The position numbers and the translations under genes were made by a program. This document shows, piece by piece, positions 46,558 to 55,232 of a DNA stretch of 64,000 nt. The number at the start of each line of letters is the position of its first letter. Position 1 is the stretch's first letter. Origin of the DNA: Nocardioides daejeonensis (lineage in GTDB: Bacteria > Actinomycetota > Actinomycetes > Propionibacteriales > Nocardioidaceae); NCBI RefSeq assembly GCF_003194585.1, contig NZ_QHKZ01000001.1:310001-374000 (forward strand), read 5' to 3'. The notes under the pieces were generated by a model. The model made no database searches and had not been told where the DNA came from. It saw only the letters and a program-made list of their open reading frames with translations.

Positions 46558-47919
46558 CTGCTCTCCGTTGATGAGATAGGTGCCGTCCTCGTAGGCCAGG
46601 TCGACGGTGACGTCGTCGACACGATCGGGGCCCTTCTTCATCTTGTAGTGCACGCGATAGGTCACCGTGAGCCGGTCCGGATCCGCGTTGACCTGCTGCA
46701 GTTGCGCTGCTCGCACCGTGTCCCACCAGCCGTGGTAGCTCTCGAGCCCGCCGCTGGTCTGCTGGAAAGCGGGGGTCAGGTGCTCGAAAGCCGCATCCGG
46801 GTCGTCGACGACCAGCGCGAGGTAGTCCGTGATGAACGCCTCCATCTCCGCCCTGGTCGGGGTCGGAGCAGGTTCGGTGGTCTCGGTCGAAGATGCCTGG
46901 TCGGTCGGCTCTGCGGTCGTTGCTGGAGGATCCGACGACTCGTCCCGGAGCACCAGCCAACCGCCGACCCCCAGCACCGCGAGCAGTAGCACCGCAACGG
47001 CTGCCAGCAGCGGCGTACGCCGGCGTGGGGCGAACACCTGCGTCTGCTCAGCTGCCGGCGCTTCTTGTGCCGCCGCGATCTGCGGGCGGGGCGGCGGTGC
47101 CGGGCGGGTCGGGACCGCCGCTGCCGCGCCCGGACCTCCGGCGAGGAACACCTGCACGTCGCGGGCCGACCAGCGCTGTTGCGGGTCCCGCTCCATCGTG
47201 CCGCGCAGCACCGGGTCGAGCCAGCCAGCACGGTCGGTCCGGGGCGGCTCCTCGTGCACCAGGCGGTAGAGCGCGCCCATCAGGTTCCCACTCGTGTCGT
47301 ACGGCGGGTGCCCGGTCAGGGTGTGGAAGATCGAGGCGCCGAGCGACCAGACGTCGCTGGCGGCGGTGGCGCCGCCCCCGGCGGCCACCTCGGGAGCGAG
47401 ATAGCCGGGGGAGCCGGTGACCAGACCCGTCGCGGTCAGGCTGGCGTCGGCGCCGGTGCGCGCGATGCCGAAGTCGCCGAGCTTCACCTGCCGCTCACGC
47501 GTGACCAGCATGTTGCCGGGCTTCACGTCGCGATGCACGATCCCCGCAGCGTGCGCGGCCGCGAGGGCGGCAGCCGCTTGAGCCATCAGCGGGGCTGTCT
47601 GGTCGGGGGAGAGGGGCCCCTCCCGCCGCACCAACGTCGAGAGGTCGACCGAGTCGACGTACTCCATCACCAGCCACAGGTCGTCGCCGTCGTCAGCGAG
47701 GTCGAAGACCGCAACCACGCCCGCGTGGTTGAGCATCGCGGAGACGCGCGCCTCCCGCTGGACTCGCTCCTCGGTCGCACCCAGGCCCTCACGGTGGGCG
47801 AGCCGCTTGAGGGCGACCTCCCGGCCGAGCACCTCGTCCCGGGCCAGCCAGACCGCGCCCATGCCGCCGCGACCGACCTCCCGGAGCAGCGTGTATCGCC
47901 CCGCGACCTGTTGTTGCAT
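46555..47919 (-). CDS. Membrane Ser/Thr protein kinase (PknB-like) with extracytoplasmic domain
   Basis: The 454-residue protein has a kinase domain at residues 8-270: GRGGMGAVW glycine loop, VALKR lysine, the catalytic loop GIVHRDVKPGNML, and DFGIAR. A Pro-rich linker and a single transmembrane helix follow at about residues 315-335. The outside part, about 100 residues (EMEAFITDYLALVVDDPDAA onwards), looks like an NTF2-like fold rather than PASTA repeats. It likely senses an external cue. The start at 47919 has GGAGGTGGC directly before it. Confidence 0.9.
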   Translation of the reverse strand: MQQQVAGRYTLLREVGRGGMGAVWLARDEVLGREVALKRLAHREGLGATEERVQREARVSAMLNHAGVVAVFDLADDGDDLWLVMEYVDSVDLSTLVRREGPLSPDQTAPLMAQAAAALAAAHAAGIVHRDVKPGNMLVTRERQVKLGDFGIARTGADASLTATGLVTGSPGYLAPEVAAGGGATAASDVWSLGASIFHTLTGHPPYDTSGNLMGALYRLVHEEPPRTDRAGWLDPVLRGTMERDPQQRWSARDVQVFLAGGPGAAAAVPTRPAPPPRPQIAAAQEAPAAEQTQVFAPRRRTPLLAAVAVLLLAVLGVGGWLVLRDESSDPPATTAEPTDQASSTETTEPAPTPTRAEMEAFITDYLALVVDDPDAAFEHLTPAFQQTSGGLESYHGWWDTVRAAQLQQVNADPDRLTVTYRVHYKMKKGPDRVDDVTVDLAYEDGTYLINGEQ

Positions 47920-47972
47920 GCCACCTCCAAGCACCGCGACGAGATTACGTGAACCCCGGGCGGCGAGGGAGA

Positions 47973-48485
47973 TCAGCCGAGGAACTCGACCCGGAACGTC
48001 GGCCCAAAGTCGCTCGAACCACGCTGCAGTCCGTCGCTGAAGTCCAGATGCGCACGACCGACCTCGACCACTCCGGGCGTGTCCGAGGTCACGCCGATCA
48101 CCAGCTGGTCGCCGCCGCCGATCGCCAGCCTCGCGTTCTTGGCACCGGTCCACTTCTTGCAGAAGGGCTCCGGCCTGGTCGTCTGGGCGATGGCCCCGTC
48201 GTGGCAGACCCAGGTGCTGACCTCCGCGCCGGGCGCGGAGATCTTGATCGAGTGGATCGTCACGGTGCGGGCCTTGTCGTCTCCGGCAGGCACGCCGAGG
48301 TAGACCGTCTGCCCGGCCTTCACGCGTGCTTCGATGGTCCGGCCGGAGCTGGACAGGTCGGAGGGGTGGAACGCCCACCACCAGGCGGAGGCCACGACCA
48401 CGGCGAGCACCGGGATCCAGAGCCAGCGCAGCCAACGCCGTCGGCCGACGTCGAGGTCGCCGGTGACGACGGGAGGTGTGGTCAT
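47973..48485 (-). CDS. Membrane-anchored hypothetical protein
   Basis: The 170-residue protein has a cytoplasmic N-terminus, a single Trp-rich transmembrane helix (RRRWLRWLWIPVLAVVVASA) at about residues 15-40 and a beta-rich outside domain with TVTIHSIKISAPGAEV, CHDGAIAQ and CKKWTGAKNARLAIGG; two cysteines could form a disulphide. It lies 53 bases upstream of the kinase gene on the same strand, so the two may be an operon and the protein a partner of the kinase (inference). Confidence 0.7.
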   Translation of the reverse strand: MTTPPVVTGDLDVGRRRWLRWLWIPVLAVVVASAWWWAFHPSDLSSSGRTIEARVKAGQTVYLGVPAGDDKARTVTIHSIKISAPGAEVSTWVCHDGAIAQTTRPEPFCKKWTGAKNARLAIGGGDQLVIGVTSDTPGVVEVGRAHLDFSDGLQRGSSDFGPTFRVEFLG

Positions 48486-48575
48486 GGGCGACACCCTATG
48501 AGAAAGAGGCGATCGCCCGGGGGTGAATCTGTGGGACGACCCTCCGGTGTCGCTCGACTCAGGCATGATGCCGCC

Positions 48576-49496
48576 ATGATCAGTCTGGATCGTCCCGTGG
48601 TCGAGGGAACCGTCGCCGTCCGCGACGGCCGTCGGCTCAGTTTCGCCGAGCACGGCACCACCCATGGTCCCGCCGTCATCTGGATGCACGGCACTCCCGG
48701 GGCCAGGCGGCAGATCCCCGTCGAGGCCCGCGCCTATGCCTCGCGACGCGGCATCCGGCTGATCGGCATCGACCGACCGGGGATCGGCTCGTCCACGGCT
48801 CACCTCTACCGCGACATCCACGACTGGACGGCCGACCTGGAGATCTTCGCCGACACGCTGGGCATCGACGGCATGCACCTGATCGGGCTCTCCGGCGGCG
48901 GTCCCTACGTCCTCGCCGCCGCGCACGCGCTGCCGCACCGCGTGCACGGCGTCGGCGTCCTCGGCGGCGTCGCGCCCACCGTCGGACCGGAGGCCGCCGA
49001 AGGCGGGATCATCCAGCTCGCCGTCGCGCTCGCGCCGCTGATCTCGGCGGTCAGGGTGCCGCTGGGAATCGGACTCACGCAGGCGATCCGGATGGTGCGC
49101 CCGCTCGCCGGCGCCGGTCTCGACCTGTACGCCGCGGTGCAGCCGGTAGGCGACAAGACCCTGCTCGCCCGCCCCGAGTTCAAGGCGATGTTCCTCGACG
49201 ACCTGCTCAACGGGTCGCGCTTCCAGACCTCGGCCCCGCTCAACGACCTGGTGCTCTTCACCCGGGACTGGGGGTTCCGGGTCGCCGACATCGAGGTGCC
49301 GGTGCGCTGGTGGCACGGCGACGCCGACCACATCGTGCCGTTCGCCCATGGCCGGCACGTGGTGGACCTGCTTGCGGACGCGGAGCTGCGCACCATCGAC
49401 GGGGAGTCGCACCTGGGTGGCCTGGGGGTTGCCGAGGAGGTGCTCGACGCTCTGCTCGCGCTCGGGCCGCACGACGAGGGCGCGCCGGCTGTGTAG
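48576..49496 (+). CDS. Alpha/beta hydrolase
   Basis: The 306-residue protein has the oxyanion segment WMHGTPGARR, the nucleophile elbow GLSGGGPYVLA, and a late VRWWHGDADHIVPF (acid) with GESHLGG (His). It is a serine hydrolase of the peptidase S33/haloperoxidase-like type. The start at 48576 is divergent from the membrane protein at 48485. Substrate unknown. Confidence 0.88.
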   Translation: MISLDRPVVEGTVAVRDGRRLSFAEHGTTHGPAVIWMHGTPGARRQIPVEARAYASRRGIRLIGIDRPGIGSSTAHLYRDIHDWTADLEIFADTLGIDGMHLIGLSGGGPYVLAAAHALPHRVHGVGVLGGVAPTVGPEAAEGGIIQLAVALAPLISAVRVPLGIGLTQAIRMVRPLAGAGLDLYAAVQPVGDKTLLARPEFKAMFLDDLLNGSRFQTSAPLNDLVLFTRDWGFRVADIEVPVRWWHGDADHIVPFAHGRHVVDLLADAELRTIDGESHLGGLGVAEEVLDALLALGPHDEGAPAV

Positions 49497-49649
49497 CTCG
49501 ACACGCTGGAGTGTTTCACTGGTGTGATTCGCACCGATGGTTCACAATGGACCCACAACTGCACACGCGTGCATCAAGCGGTTCCACCGCTCCACCTTCG
49601 AGGTCGCTGGGGAAGGCGTGTCTCGACGCCGGAGATGGAGGAGCCCACC

Positions 49650-50177
49650 ATGAGCACGACCAACAACCGCACCACCGGAGTCTCGGCGACCCGAGGGATG
49701 TTCTACGTCCACTCGGCGCCGTCTGCGCTGTGCCCCCACGTGGAGTGGGCACTCGGTGGTGTCCTTGGCGTTGCCGTGAACCTCGAGTGGACGCCGCAGC
49801 CTGCGCAGGCGGGCACCTATCGCGCCGAGTTCTCCTGGACCGGCTCCGTCGGCACCGCTGCCGCTGTCGCGTCTGCCCTGCGCGGGTGGAACCACCTCAG
49901 GTTCGAGATCACCGAGGAGCCGACCGCCGGCGCCGAGGGTGCGCGCTACTCCTACACCCCCGAGCTGGGGATCTTCCACGCCGTGACCGGGCTCCACGGC
50001 GACATCATGATCCCCGAGGACCGGCTCAAGGCCGCCGTCGTCAAGGCAGCGTTGGGCGACACCACGCTGCCGATCGAGATCGACAAGCTGCTCGGCAAGC
50101 AGTGGGACGACGAGCTGGAGACGTTCCGGTACGCCGGTGACGGTGCTCCGGTGCGCTGGTTGCACCAGGTCGTCTGA
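49650..50177 (+). CDS. DUF3145-family protein
   Basis: The 175-residue protein begins MSTTNNRTTGVSATRGMFYVHSAPSALCPHVEWALGG... in its first 37 residues, with the family features LEWTPQPAQ, GTYRAEFSWTGSVGTAA and TPELGIFHAVTG. The family is restricted to actinobacteria and has no known function. The ATG at 49650 has GGAGG eight bases before it. It is convergent with the crotonase gene at 50196 and lies near the fatty-acid synthesis genes. Confidence 0.88.
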   Translation: MSTTNNRTTGVSATRGMFYVHSAPSALCPHVEWALGGVLGVAVNLEWTPQPAQAGTYRAEFSWTGSVGTAAAVASALRGWNHLRFEITEEPTAGAEGARYSYTPELGIFHAVTGLHGDIMIPEDRLKAAVVKAALGDTTLPIEIDKLLGKQWDDELETFRYAGDGAPVRWLHQVV

Positions 50178-50195
50178 GCACCGGTCGTCCGAGCC

Positions 50196-51092
50196 TCACT
50201 CCGTGGGCTGGTACCAGGGGAAGAACGGCGGCATCTGCGACGTGCGTCCGGTGAACTCCGGGTCCCGCTTCTCCAGGAACGAGCGCACGCCTTCCTTGCC
50301 GTCGGCCAGCGAGGCGTAGTAGATCGCCAGCGAGTCGACCTGGTGGGCCACCAGCGGGTGGTCGGCGGCGCTGTTGCGGTACATCATCTGACGGGCCAGG
50401 GCGGTCGCAACCGGGGAACGGTGGTCGATGAACGAGTGCGCCAGGGCGTACGCCGCCTCGAGCAGCTCCTCCGGCGCGTGCACCGAGCGCACCAGGCCGC
50501 CCTCGTGCGCAGCCTCCGCGCTGAGGATCTCGGCCGAGTAGACCCACTCCAGTGCCCGGGACATGCCCACGAGACGGGGCAGGAACCAGGTGGAGGTCGC
50601 CTCGGGGGTGATGCCGATCTTCCCGAAGACGAAGCCGATCCGAGCCTTGGTGGAGGCGAGTCGCACGTCCATCGGCAGCGTCATGGTGGCGCCGATGCCG
50701 ACGGCTGGCCCGTTGATCGCGCCGATCACCGGCTTGAGGCAGTCGAAGATCGCCAGCGATACGCGGCCACCCGTGTCGCGCACGCCGACCTGGATGCCGG
50801 GCTCGGTCATCCGCTGCTGCATGTCCTCCAGCGTGGGTGCCGCATCCTCGTCGAGGCCGAAGACGTTGCCCTCACGGGTCAGGTCCATGCCGGCGCAGAA
50901 GGCCCGGCCGGACCCCGTCACCACGATGGCACCAACCTCGTCGTCGGTGCTCGCGCGACGGAAGGCGTGCTCGAGATCGTCGGCCATCGCCAGCGTGAAC
51001 GAGTTCAGCTCCTCGGGCCGGTCCAAGGTGATGGTCAGGACACGGTCGACGACCTCGTAGCGGATGGTCGTATAGGCGCGCTCAGCAGTCAT
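50196..51092 (-). CDS. Crotonase-family protein (enoyl-CoA hydratase-like)
   Basis: The 298-residue protein has SGRAFCAGMDLTREG and GAINGPAVGIGATM for the oxyanion hole, and the second loop GITPEATSTWFLPRL with a Glu. Like the gene at 17693, it lacks the first classic hydratase Glu, and the two share long stretches (SLEWV-like, PEEL, SFLEKR), so they are paralogues. It follows the carboxylase gene after a strong hairpin, so it is probably a separate unit. Confidence 0.88.
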   Translation of the reverse strand: MTAERAYTTIRYEVVDRVLTITLDRPEELNSFTLAMADDLEHAFRRASTDDEVGAIVVTGSGRAFCAGMDLTREGNVFGLDEDAAPTLEDMQQRMTEPGIQVGVRDTGGRVSLAIFDCLKPVIGAINGPAVGIGATMTLPMDVRLASTKARIGFVFGKIGITPEATSTWFLPRLVGMSRALEWVYSAEILSAEAAHEGGLVRSVHAPEELLEAAYALAHSFIDHRSPVATALARQMMYRNSAADHPLVAHQVDSLAIYYASLADGKEGVRSFLEKRDPEFTGRTSQMPPFFPWYQPTE

Positions 51093-51117
51093 GGTCGCAG
51101 GCTATCGACCGGCGCCG

Positions 51118-51163
51118 GACGTCCTGCGACATGGTCGCTGGGGCGACCACCACGCAGGACGTC
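51118..51163. terminator. Nested hairpin terminator after the fab operon
   Basis: Perfect 11-bp outer arms (51118-51128, 51153-51163) contain a second 6-bp stem, GGTCGC/GCGACC. A further TGGCTGC/GCAGCCA stem lies at 51184-51201. They fill the 130-bp gap between the carboxylase gene and the crotonase gene. Confidence 0.75.
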
Positions 51164-51222
51164 TGCGGCAACGTCCTGCTCACTGGCTGCCCGAGCAGCC
51201 ACAAGGTAGGACGCTGCGCGGG

Positions 51223-52665
51223 TCACAGGGGGATGTTGCCGTGCGCGCCGCGCACCGCCGAGCCGCCTGCAGCGGCCGCCGCGGACGCCTCCTCCAAGGC
51301 GCGCGCGATCGTCGACCGGGTGGCGCTCGGGGCGAGCACCTCGTCGACGACACCGATCTCCACGGCCTTGTCGACGCCGCCGGCGATCCGCTCGTGCTCT
51401 GCCGCGAGCTCCGCCTCGACGGCCGGGCGGATGTCGGGAGCGACCTCGGCGAGCTTGCGCCGGTGCAGGATGCGCACCGCCGCCACCGCGCCCATGACGG
51501 CTACCTCGGCACCCGGCCAGGCGTAGACCTTCGTGGCGCCCAGAGAGCGGGAGTTCATCGCGATGTAGGCGCCGCCGTACGTCTTGCGGGTGACCAGGGT
51601 GACCCGCGGGACCACCGACTCGCCGAAGGCGTGCAGGAGCTTGGCACCGCGGCGTACGACGCCGTCCCACTCCTGGCCGACGCCCGGCAAGTAGCCCGGG
51701 ACGTCCACGATGACGATCAGGGGCACGCCGAACGCGTCGCACATGCGCACGAAGCGCGAAGCCTTCTCCGCCGACAGCGAGTCGAGGCAGCCGCCGAGCC
51801 GGAGCGGGTTGTTGGCGATCACCCCGACGGTGCGTCCGCCCATCCGGCCCAGTGCGGTCACGATGTTGGGCGCCCAGCGACCGTGCAGCTCGACGGTGGT
51901 GCCCTCGTCGAGCATCGTCTCGACCAGGGGGTGCACGTCGTAGGCGCGCTTCTTGGACTCCGGCAGCAGCGCCTCGAGGTCCGTGTCCGTGACCGCGGCG
52001 ACGTCCATGGTGCCCTGCGCGCCGAGCAGGGTCGCGACCTCCCGGGCCCGGCCCAGCGCTTCCTCCTCGGAGTCGGTGAGCAGGTGCACGACGCCGCTGC
52101 GGCGGCCGTGCGGCTCGGGGCCGCCGAGGCGCAGCATGTCGACGTCCTCACCGGTCACCGAGCGGACCACGTCGGGACCGGTCACGAAGATGCGTCCCTC
52201 GGGGCCGAGGATCACCACGTCGGTGAGCGCCGGGCCGTACGCCGCGCCGCCGGCCGCAGGGCCGAGCACCACGGAGATCTGCGGGATCCTGCCGGAGGCC
52301 TGCGTCATCGCGTGGAAGATCTCGCCGACCGCGTGCAGTGACAGCACGCCCTCAGCGAGGCGGGCGCCGCCCGAGTGCCACAGGCCGATGACGGGCACCT
52401 GCTGCCGCATCGCCTCGTCGTACGCCGCGACGACGGCCTTGCAGCCGACCTCGCCCATCGCGCCGCCCATGATGGTGGGGTCGCTGCAGAAGGCGACGAC
52501 GGGGGAGCCGGAGACGGTGCCGGTCACGGCCAGCATGCCGGAGTCGTCCAGCGCGGTGATCGGTTGGAGTGAGCGCTCGTCGAGCAGCGCGCCGAGGCGG
52601 TGCAGCGGGTGGCGCGGGTCCTCCTCGCGCGGCGGCTTCGTGGCTGCCGGTGCGGCCGCGGTCAT
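51223..52665 (-). CDS. Acyl-CoA carboxylase beta subunit (carboxyltransferase)
   Basis: The 480-residue protein has crotonase-fold carboxyltransferase halves. It has LWHSGGARLAEGVLSLHAVG, VVLGPAAGGAAYGPALTD and, in the second half, PLIVIVDVPGYLPGVGQEWDGVVRRGAKLL with KTYGGAYIAMNSRSLGATKV. It moves a carboxyl group from biotin to acyl-CoA, probably acetyl- or propionyl-CoA, to supply malonyl/methylmalonyl-CoA. It overlaps the fabF end by one base, which fits malonyl-CoA supply to the fatty-acid synthase. The biotin-carrying alpha subunit must be encoded elsewhere. Confidence 0.93.
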   Translation of the reverse strand: MTAAAPAATKPPREEDPRHPLHRLGALLDERSLQPITALDDSGMLAVTGTVSGSPVVAFCSDPTIMGGAMGEVGCKAVVAAYDEAMRQQVPVIGLWHSGGARLAEGVLSLHAVGEIFHAMTQASGRIPQISVVLGPAAGGAAYGPALTDVVILGPEGRIFVTGPDVVRSVTGEDVDMLRLGGPEPHGRRSGVVHLLTDSEEEALGRAREVATLLGAQGTMDVAAVTDTDLEALLPESKKRAYDVHPLVETMLDEGTTVELHGRWAPNIVTALGRMGGRTVGVIANNPLRLGGCLDSLSAEKASRFVRMCDAFGVPLIVIVDVPGYLPGVGQEWDGVVRRGAKLLHAFGESVVPRVTLVTRKTYGGAYIAMNSRSLGATKVYAWPGAEVAVMGAVAAVRILHRRKLAEVAPDIRPAVEAELAAEHERIAGGVDKAVEIGVVDEVLAPSATRSTIARALEEASAAAAAGGSAVRGAHGNIPL

Positions 52666-53915
52666 CAGTTGCTCCCGAAGGCGACGGCCACGTTGGCGCC
52701 ACCGAAGCCGAAGGAGTTGTTGAGCGCCGCGATGTCGCCGGCCGGCAGGTCGCGGGCCTTGGTCGGGATGTCGAGCTCCACGGCGGGGTCCTGGTTGTCC
52801 AGGTTGATGGTGGGCGGGCTGACGCGGTCACGGATGGCCAGCACGGTCGCTACCGCTTCGAGGGCGCCGGCCCCACCGAGCAGGTGTCCGGTCATCGACT
52901 TGGTGCTGGTGACGACGACATTGCCGGCCTGCGCACCGAGCGTGGCATGCAGCATCAGGCCTTCGGCGACGTCGCCCTGCGGGGTAGAGGTGGCGTGCGC
53001 GTTGACGTGCACGACGTCGTTGGGGCTGAACTCGCCGTTGCGGATCGCCGCGGCGATCGCGCGGGTGCCGCCGCGACCCTCGGGATCGGGCTGCGCGATG
53101 TCGTGGGCGTCGTTGCTGATGCCGGCGCCGAGCACGACGGCGTGGATGCGGGCACCGCGGGCCCGGGCGTGCTCCTCGGACTCCAGCACCAGGATGCCGG
53201 AGCCCTCCCCGAGCACGAAGCCGTCACGGGCGGTGTCCCAGGGACGCGAGGTGGCGGTCGGGTCGCCGCCCTCCTCGCTGCCGGTCTTCGACAGGGCCAT
53301 CATCTGGGCGAAGGCCGCCATCGGGAGCGGGTGGATCGCTGCCTCGGTGCCGCCGGCGATGACGACGTCGGCACGTCCGAGGCGGATCATGTCGATGGCC
53401 ATCGCGATGGCCTCGTTGCCCGAGGCGCAGGCGGAGGTGGGCGCGTGTACGGCGGCACGGGCGCCGAAGCGCAGGCTGATGTTGGCTGCCGGAGCGTTGG
53501 GCATCAGCATCGGCACGGAGAGCGGGCTGACCCGGCGGGGGCCCTTCTCCTTGAGCGCGTCGTAGTTGGCCAGCAGCGTGGTGACGCCGCCGATGCCGGA
53601 GGCGACAGCGACGCCGAGTCGCTCGGTGTCGAGCTCCACGCCCTCGAGCCCTGCGTCCGCCCATGCCTCCTCAGCAGCGACCATGGCGAACTGCGCCGAG
53701 CGGTCGAGCCGGCGGGCCTTCACCCGGTCGAGGACCTCGGTGGGCTCGACGGCGACGCGGCCGCCGATCTTCACCGGAAGGTCGGCCACCACGTCGTCCT
53801 CGAGCCTGCGGATGCCGGACTGACCGGCAAGCATCGCGGTCCAGGTGGAGGCGACGTCCCCGCCGAGGGGGTTCGTGGTGCCGAGACCGGTCACGACTAC
53901 GCGCTTGAGAGACAT
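52665..53915 (-). CDS. fabF: 3-oxoacyl-ACP synthase II (FabF)
   Basis: The 416-residue condensing enzyme has the Cys-His-His triad in PTSACASGNEAIA, HVNAHATSTPQGD and TKSMTGHLLGGAGALE. It starts VVVTGLGTTNPLGGDVASTW. It extends acyl-ACP with malonyl-ACP in the dissociated (type II) fatty-acid synthase. It lies 48 bases after acpP and overlaps the carboxylase gene. Confidence 0.97.
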   Translation of the reverse strand: MSLKRVVVTGLGTTNPLGGDVASTWTAMLAGQSGIRRLEDDVVADLPVKIGGRVAVEPTEVLDRVKARRLDRSAQFAMVAAEEAWADAGLEGVELDTERLGVAVASGIGGVTTLLANYDALKEKGPRRVSPLSVPMLMPNAPAANISLRFGARAAVHAPTSACASGNEAIAMAIDMIRLGRADVVIAGGTEAAIHPLPMAAFAQMMALSKTGSEEGGDPTATSRPWDTARDGFVLGEGSGILVLESEEHARARGARIHAVVLGAGISNDAHDIAQPDPEGRGGTRAIAAAIRNGEFSPNDVVHVNAHATSTPQGDVAEGLMLHATLGAQAGNVVVTSTKSMTGHLLGGAGALEAVATVLAIRDRVSPPTINLDNQDPAVELDIPTKARDLPAGDIAALNNSFGFGGANVAVAFGSN

Positions 53916-53963
53916 GGTGCTCCTTGAGTGGGAATGGGGCGGACGCAGGTCAGGGAGACGGGG

Positions 53964-54209
53964 TCAGCCCTGGGCGTTCTCGATGAAGGAGACGGCGTCG
54001 CCGACGGTCTTCAGGTTCTTGACCTGGTCGTCGGGGATGGAGACGCCGAACTTCTCCTCGGCAGCGACGACGACCTCGACCATGCTCAGCGAGTCGACGT
54101 CGAGGTCGTCCACGAAGGACTTCTCGAGCTGCACGTCGTCGACGGGGATCCCGGCGACCTCGTTGACGATCTCGGCGAGGTCGGCGCGGATCTCTTCGGT
54201 GGTGGCCAT
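53964..54209 (-). CDS. acpP: Acyl carrier protein
   Basis: The 81-residue acidic protein carries the phosphopantetheine attachment Ser40 in DDLDVDSLSMVEVV. It is the carrier for growing acyl chains in type II fatty-acid synthesis. The ATG at 54209 follows GGAGGG; an in-frame ATG five codons upstream lies ahead of that site. Confidence 0.97.
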   Translation of the reverse strand: MATTEEIRADLAEIVNEVAGIPVDDVQLEKSFVDDLDVDSLSMVEVVVAAEEKFGVSIPDDQVKNLKTVGDAVSFIENAQG

Positions 54210-54254
54210 CAGGCCCTCCTTCATTTCTTCGGTGGTGGTGCTACTTGAGGGGAT

Positions 54255-55232
54255 TCAGGGGACGGTGACGACCTGGGCCGCGTAGGCCAGGCCGGCGCCG
54301 AAGGCGATGAGCAGAGCCTTGTCACCGCTGCGTGCCTCGCCTTCCCGGATCATCCGGGCCAGGGCCAGGGGCACCGAGGCCGCGGAGGTGTTGCCTTGGT
54401 CGACGATGTCGCGGGCGACGCGCACCCGCTCGGGGAGCTTCATCGCGCGGATCATGGTGTCGGTGATCCTGTTGTTGGCCTGGTGGGGCACGAAGACGTC
54501 GAGTTCGTCGGCCGTGATGCCGGCCCGGTCGAGCGCCTCCTGAGCGGTCTTGGCCATGGCGAACGAGGCCCAGCGGAAGACGGCGCTGCCCTCCATGACC
54601 AGGTGAGGCATGGCGGTCTCGCCGGAGCTCACGGCGGTCGCCCAGTCGACGTCCTGGCGGATCAGGTCGGACTGCTCGCCGTCGGAGCCCCACACGACCG
54701 GCGAGATGCCGGAGACGTCGGACGGCCCGACCAGGGCCGCACCGGCGCCGTCGGCGAAGATGAAGGCCGTGCCGCGGTCGGTCGGGCTGGTGATGTCGCT
54801 CAGCTTCTCCACGCCGATCACCAGCACATGGTTCGCGGAGCCGCCGCGGATCAGGTCGGAGGCAAGCGCGACGCCGTGGCAGAAGCCCGCGCAGGCGGCC
54901 GAGATGTCGAAGGCGGCGCCCTTCGTGCCGAGCTCGGCTGCGATCAGCGTTGCGGCTGCCGGAGTCTGCAGCAGATGGCTCACCGTGGCGACGATGACGC
55001 AGTCGACCTCGGTGCCATCGACACCGGCCACTTTGAGCGCGTCCTGGGCAGCAGCGACCGACATCGAGACGACGGTCTCGTCGTCACCGGCGAAGCCGCG
55101 AGTGCGGATTCCGGAGCGCTGCTGGATCCACTCGTCGCTCGAGTCGATCGCCTCGACGATCTCGGAGTTCGGCACCACGCGACGGGGCCGGTAGTCGCCG
55201 ACGCCGAGGATCCGGGCCTGGCGGGTGCTCAT
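54255..55232 (-). CDS. fabH: 3-oxoacyl-ACP synthase III (FabH)
   Basis: The 325-residue initiating condensing enzyme has the Cys-His-Asn triad in DISAACAGFCHGVA, FVPHQANNRI and VDQGNTSAAS. It joins an acyl-CoA starter with malonyl-ACP. In actinobacteria branched starters are common. The ATG at 55232 overlaps the fabD stop by four bases. Confidence 0.96.
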   Translation of the reverse strand: MSTRQARILGVGDYRPRRVVPNSEIVEAIDSSDEWIQQRSGIRTRGFAGDDETVVSMSVAAAQDALKVAGVDGTEVDCVIVATVSHLLQTPAAATLIAAELGTKGAAFDISAACAGFCHGVALASDLIRGGSANHVLVIGVEKLSDITSPTDRGTAFIFADGAGAALVGPSDVSGISPVVWGSDGEQSDLIRQDVDWATAVSSGETAMPHLVMEGSAVFRWASFAMAKTAQEALDRAGITADELDVFVPHQANNRITDTMIRAMKLPERVRVARDIVDQGNTSAASVPLALARMIREGEARSGDKALLIAFGAGLAYAAQVVTVP

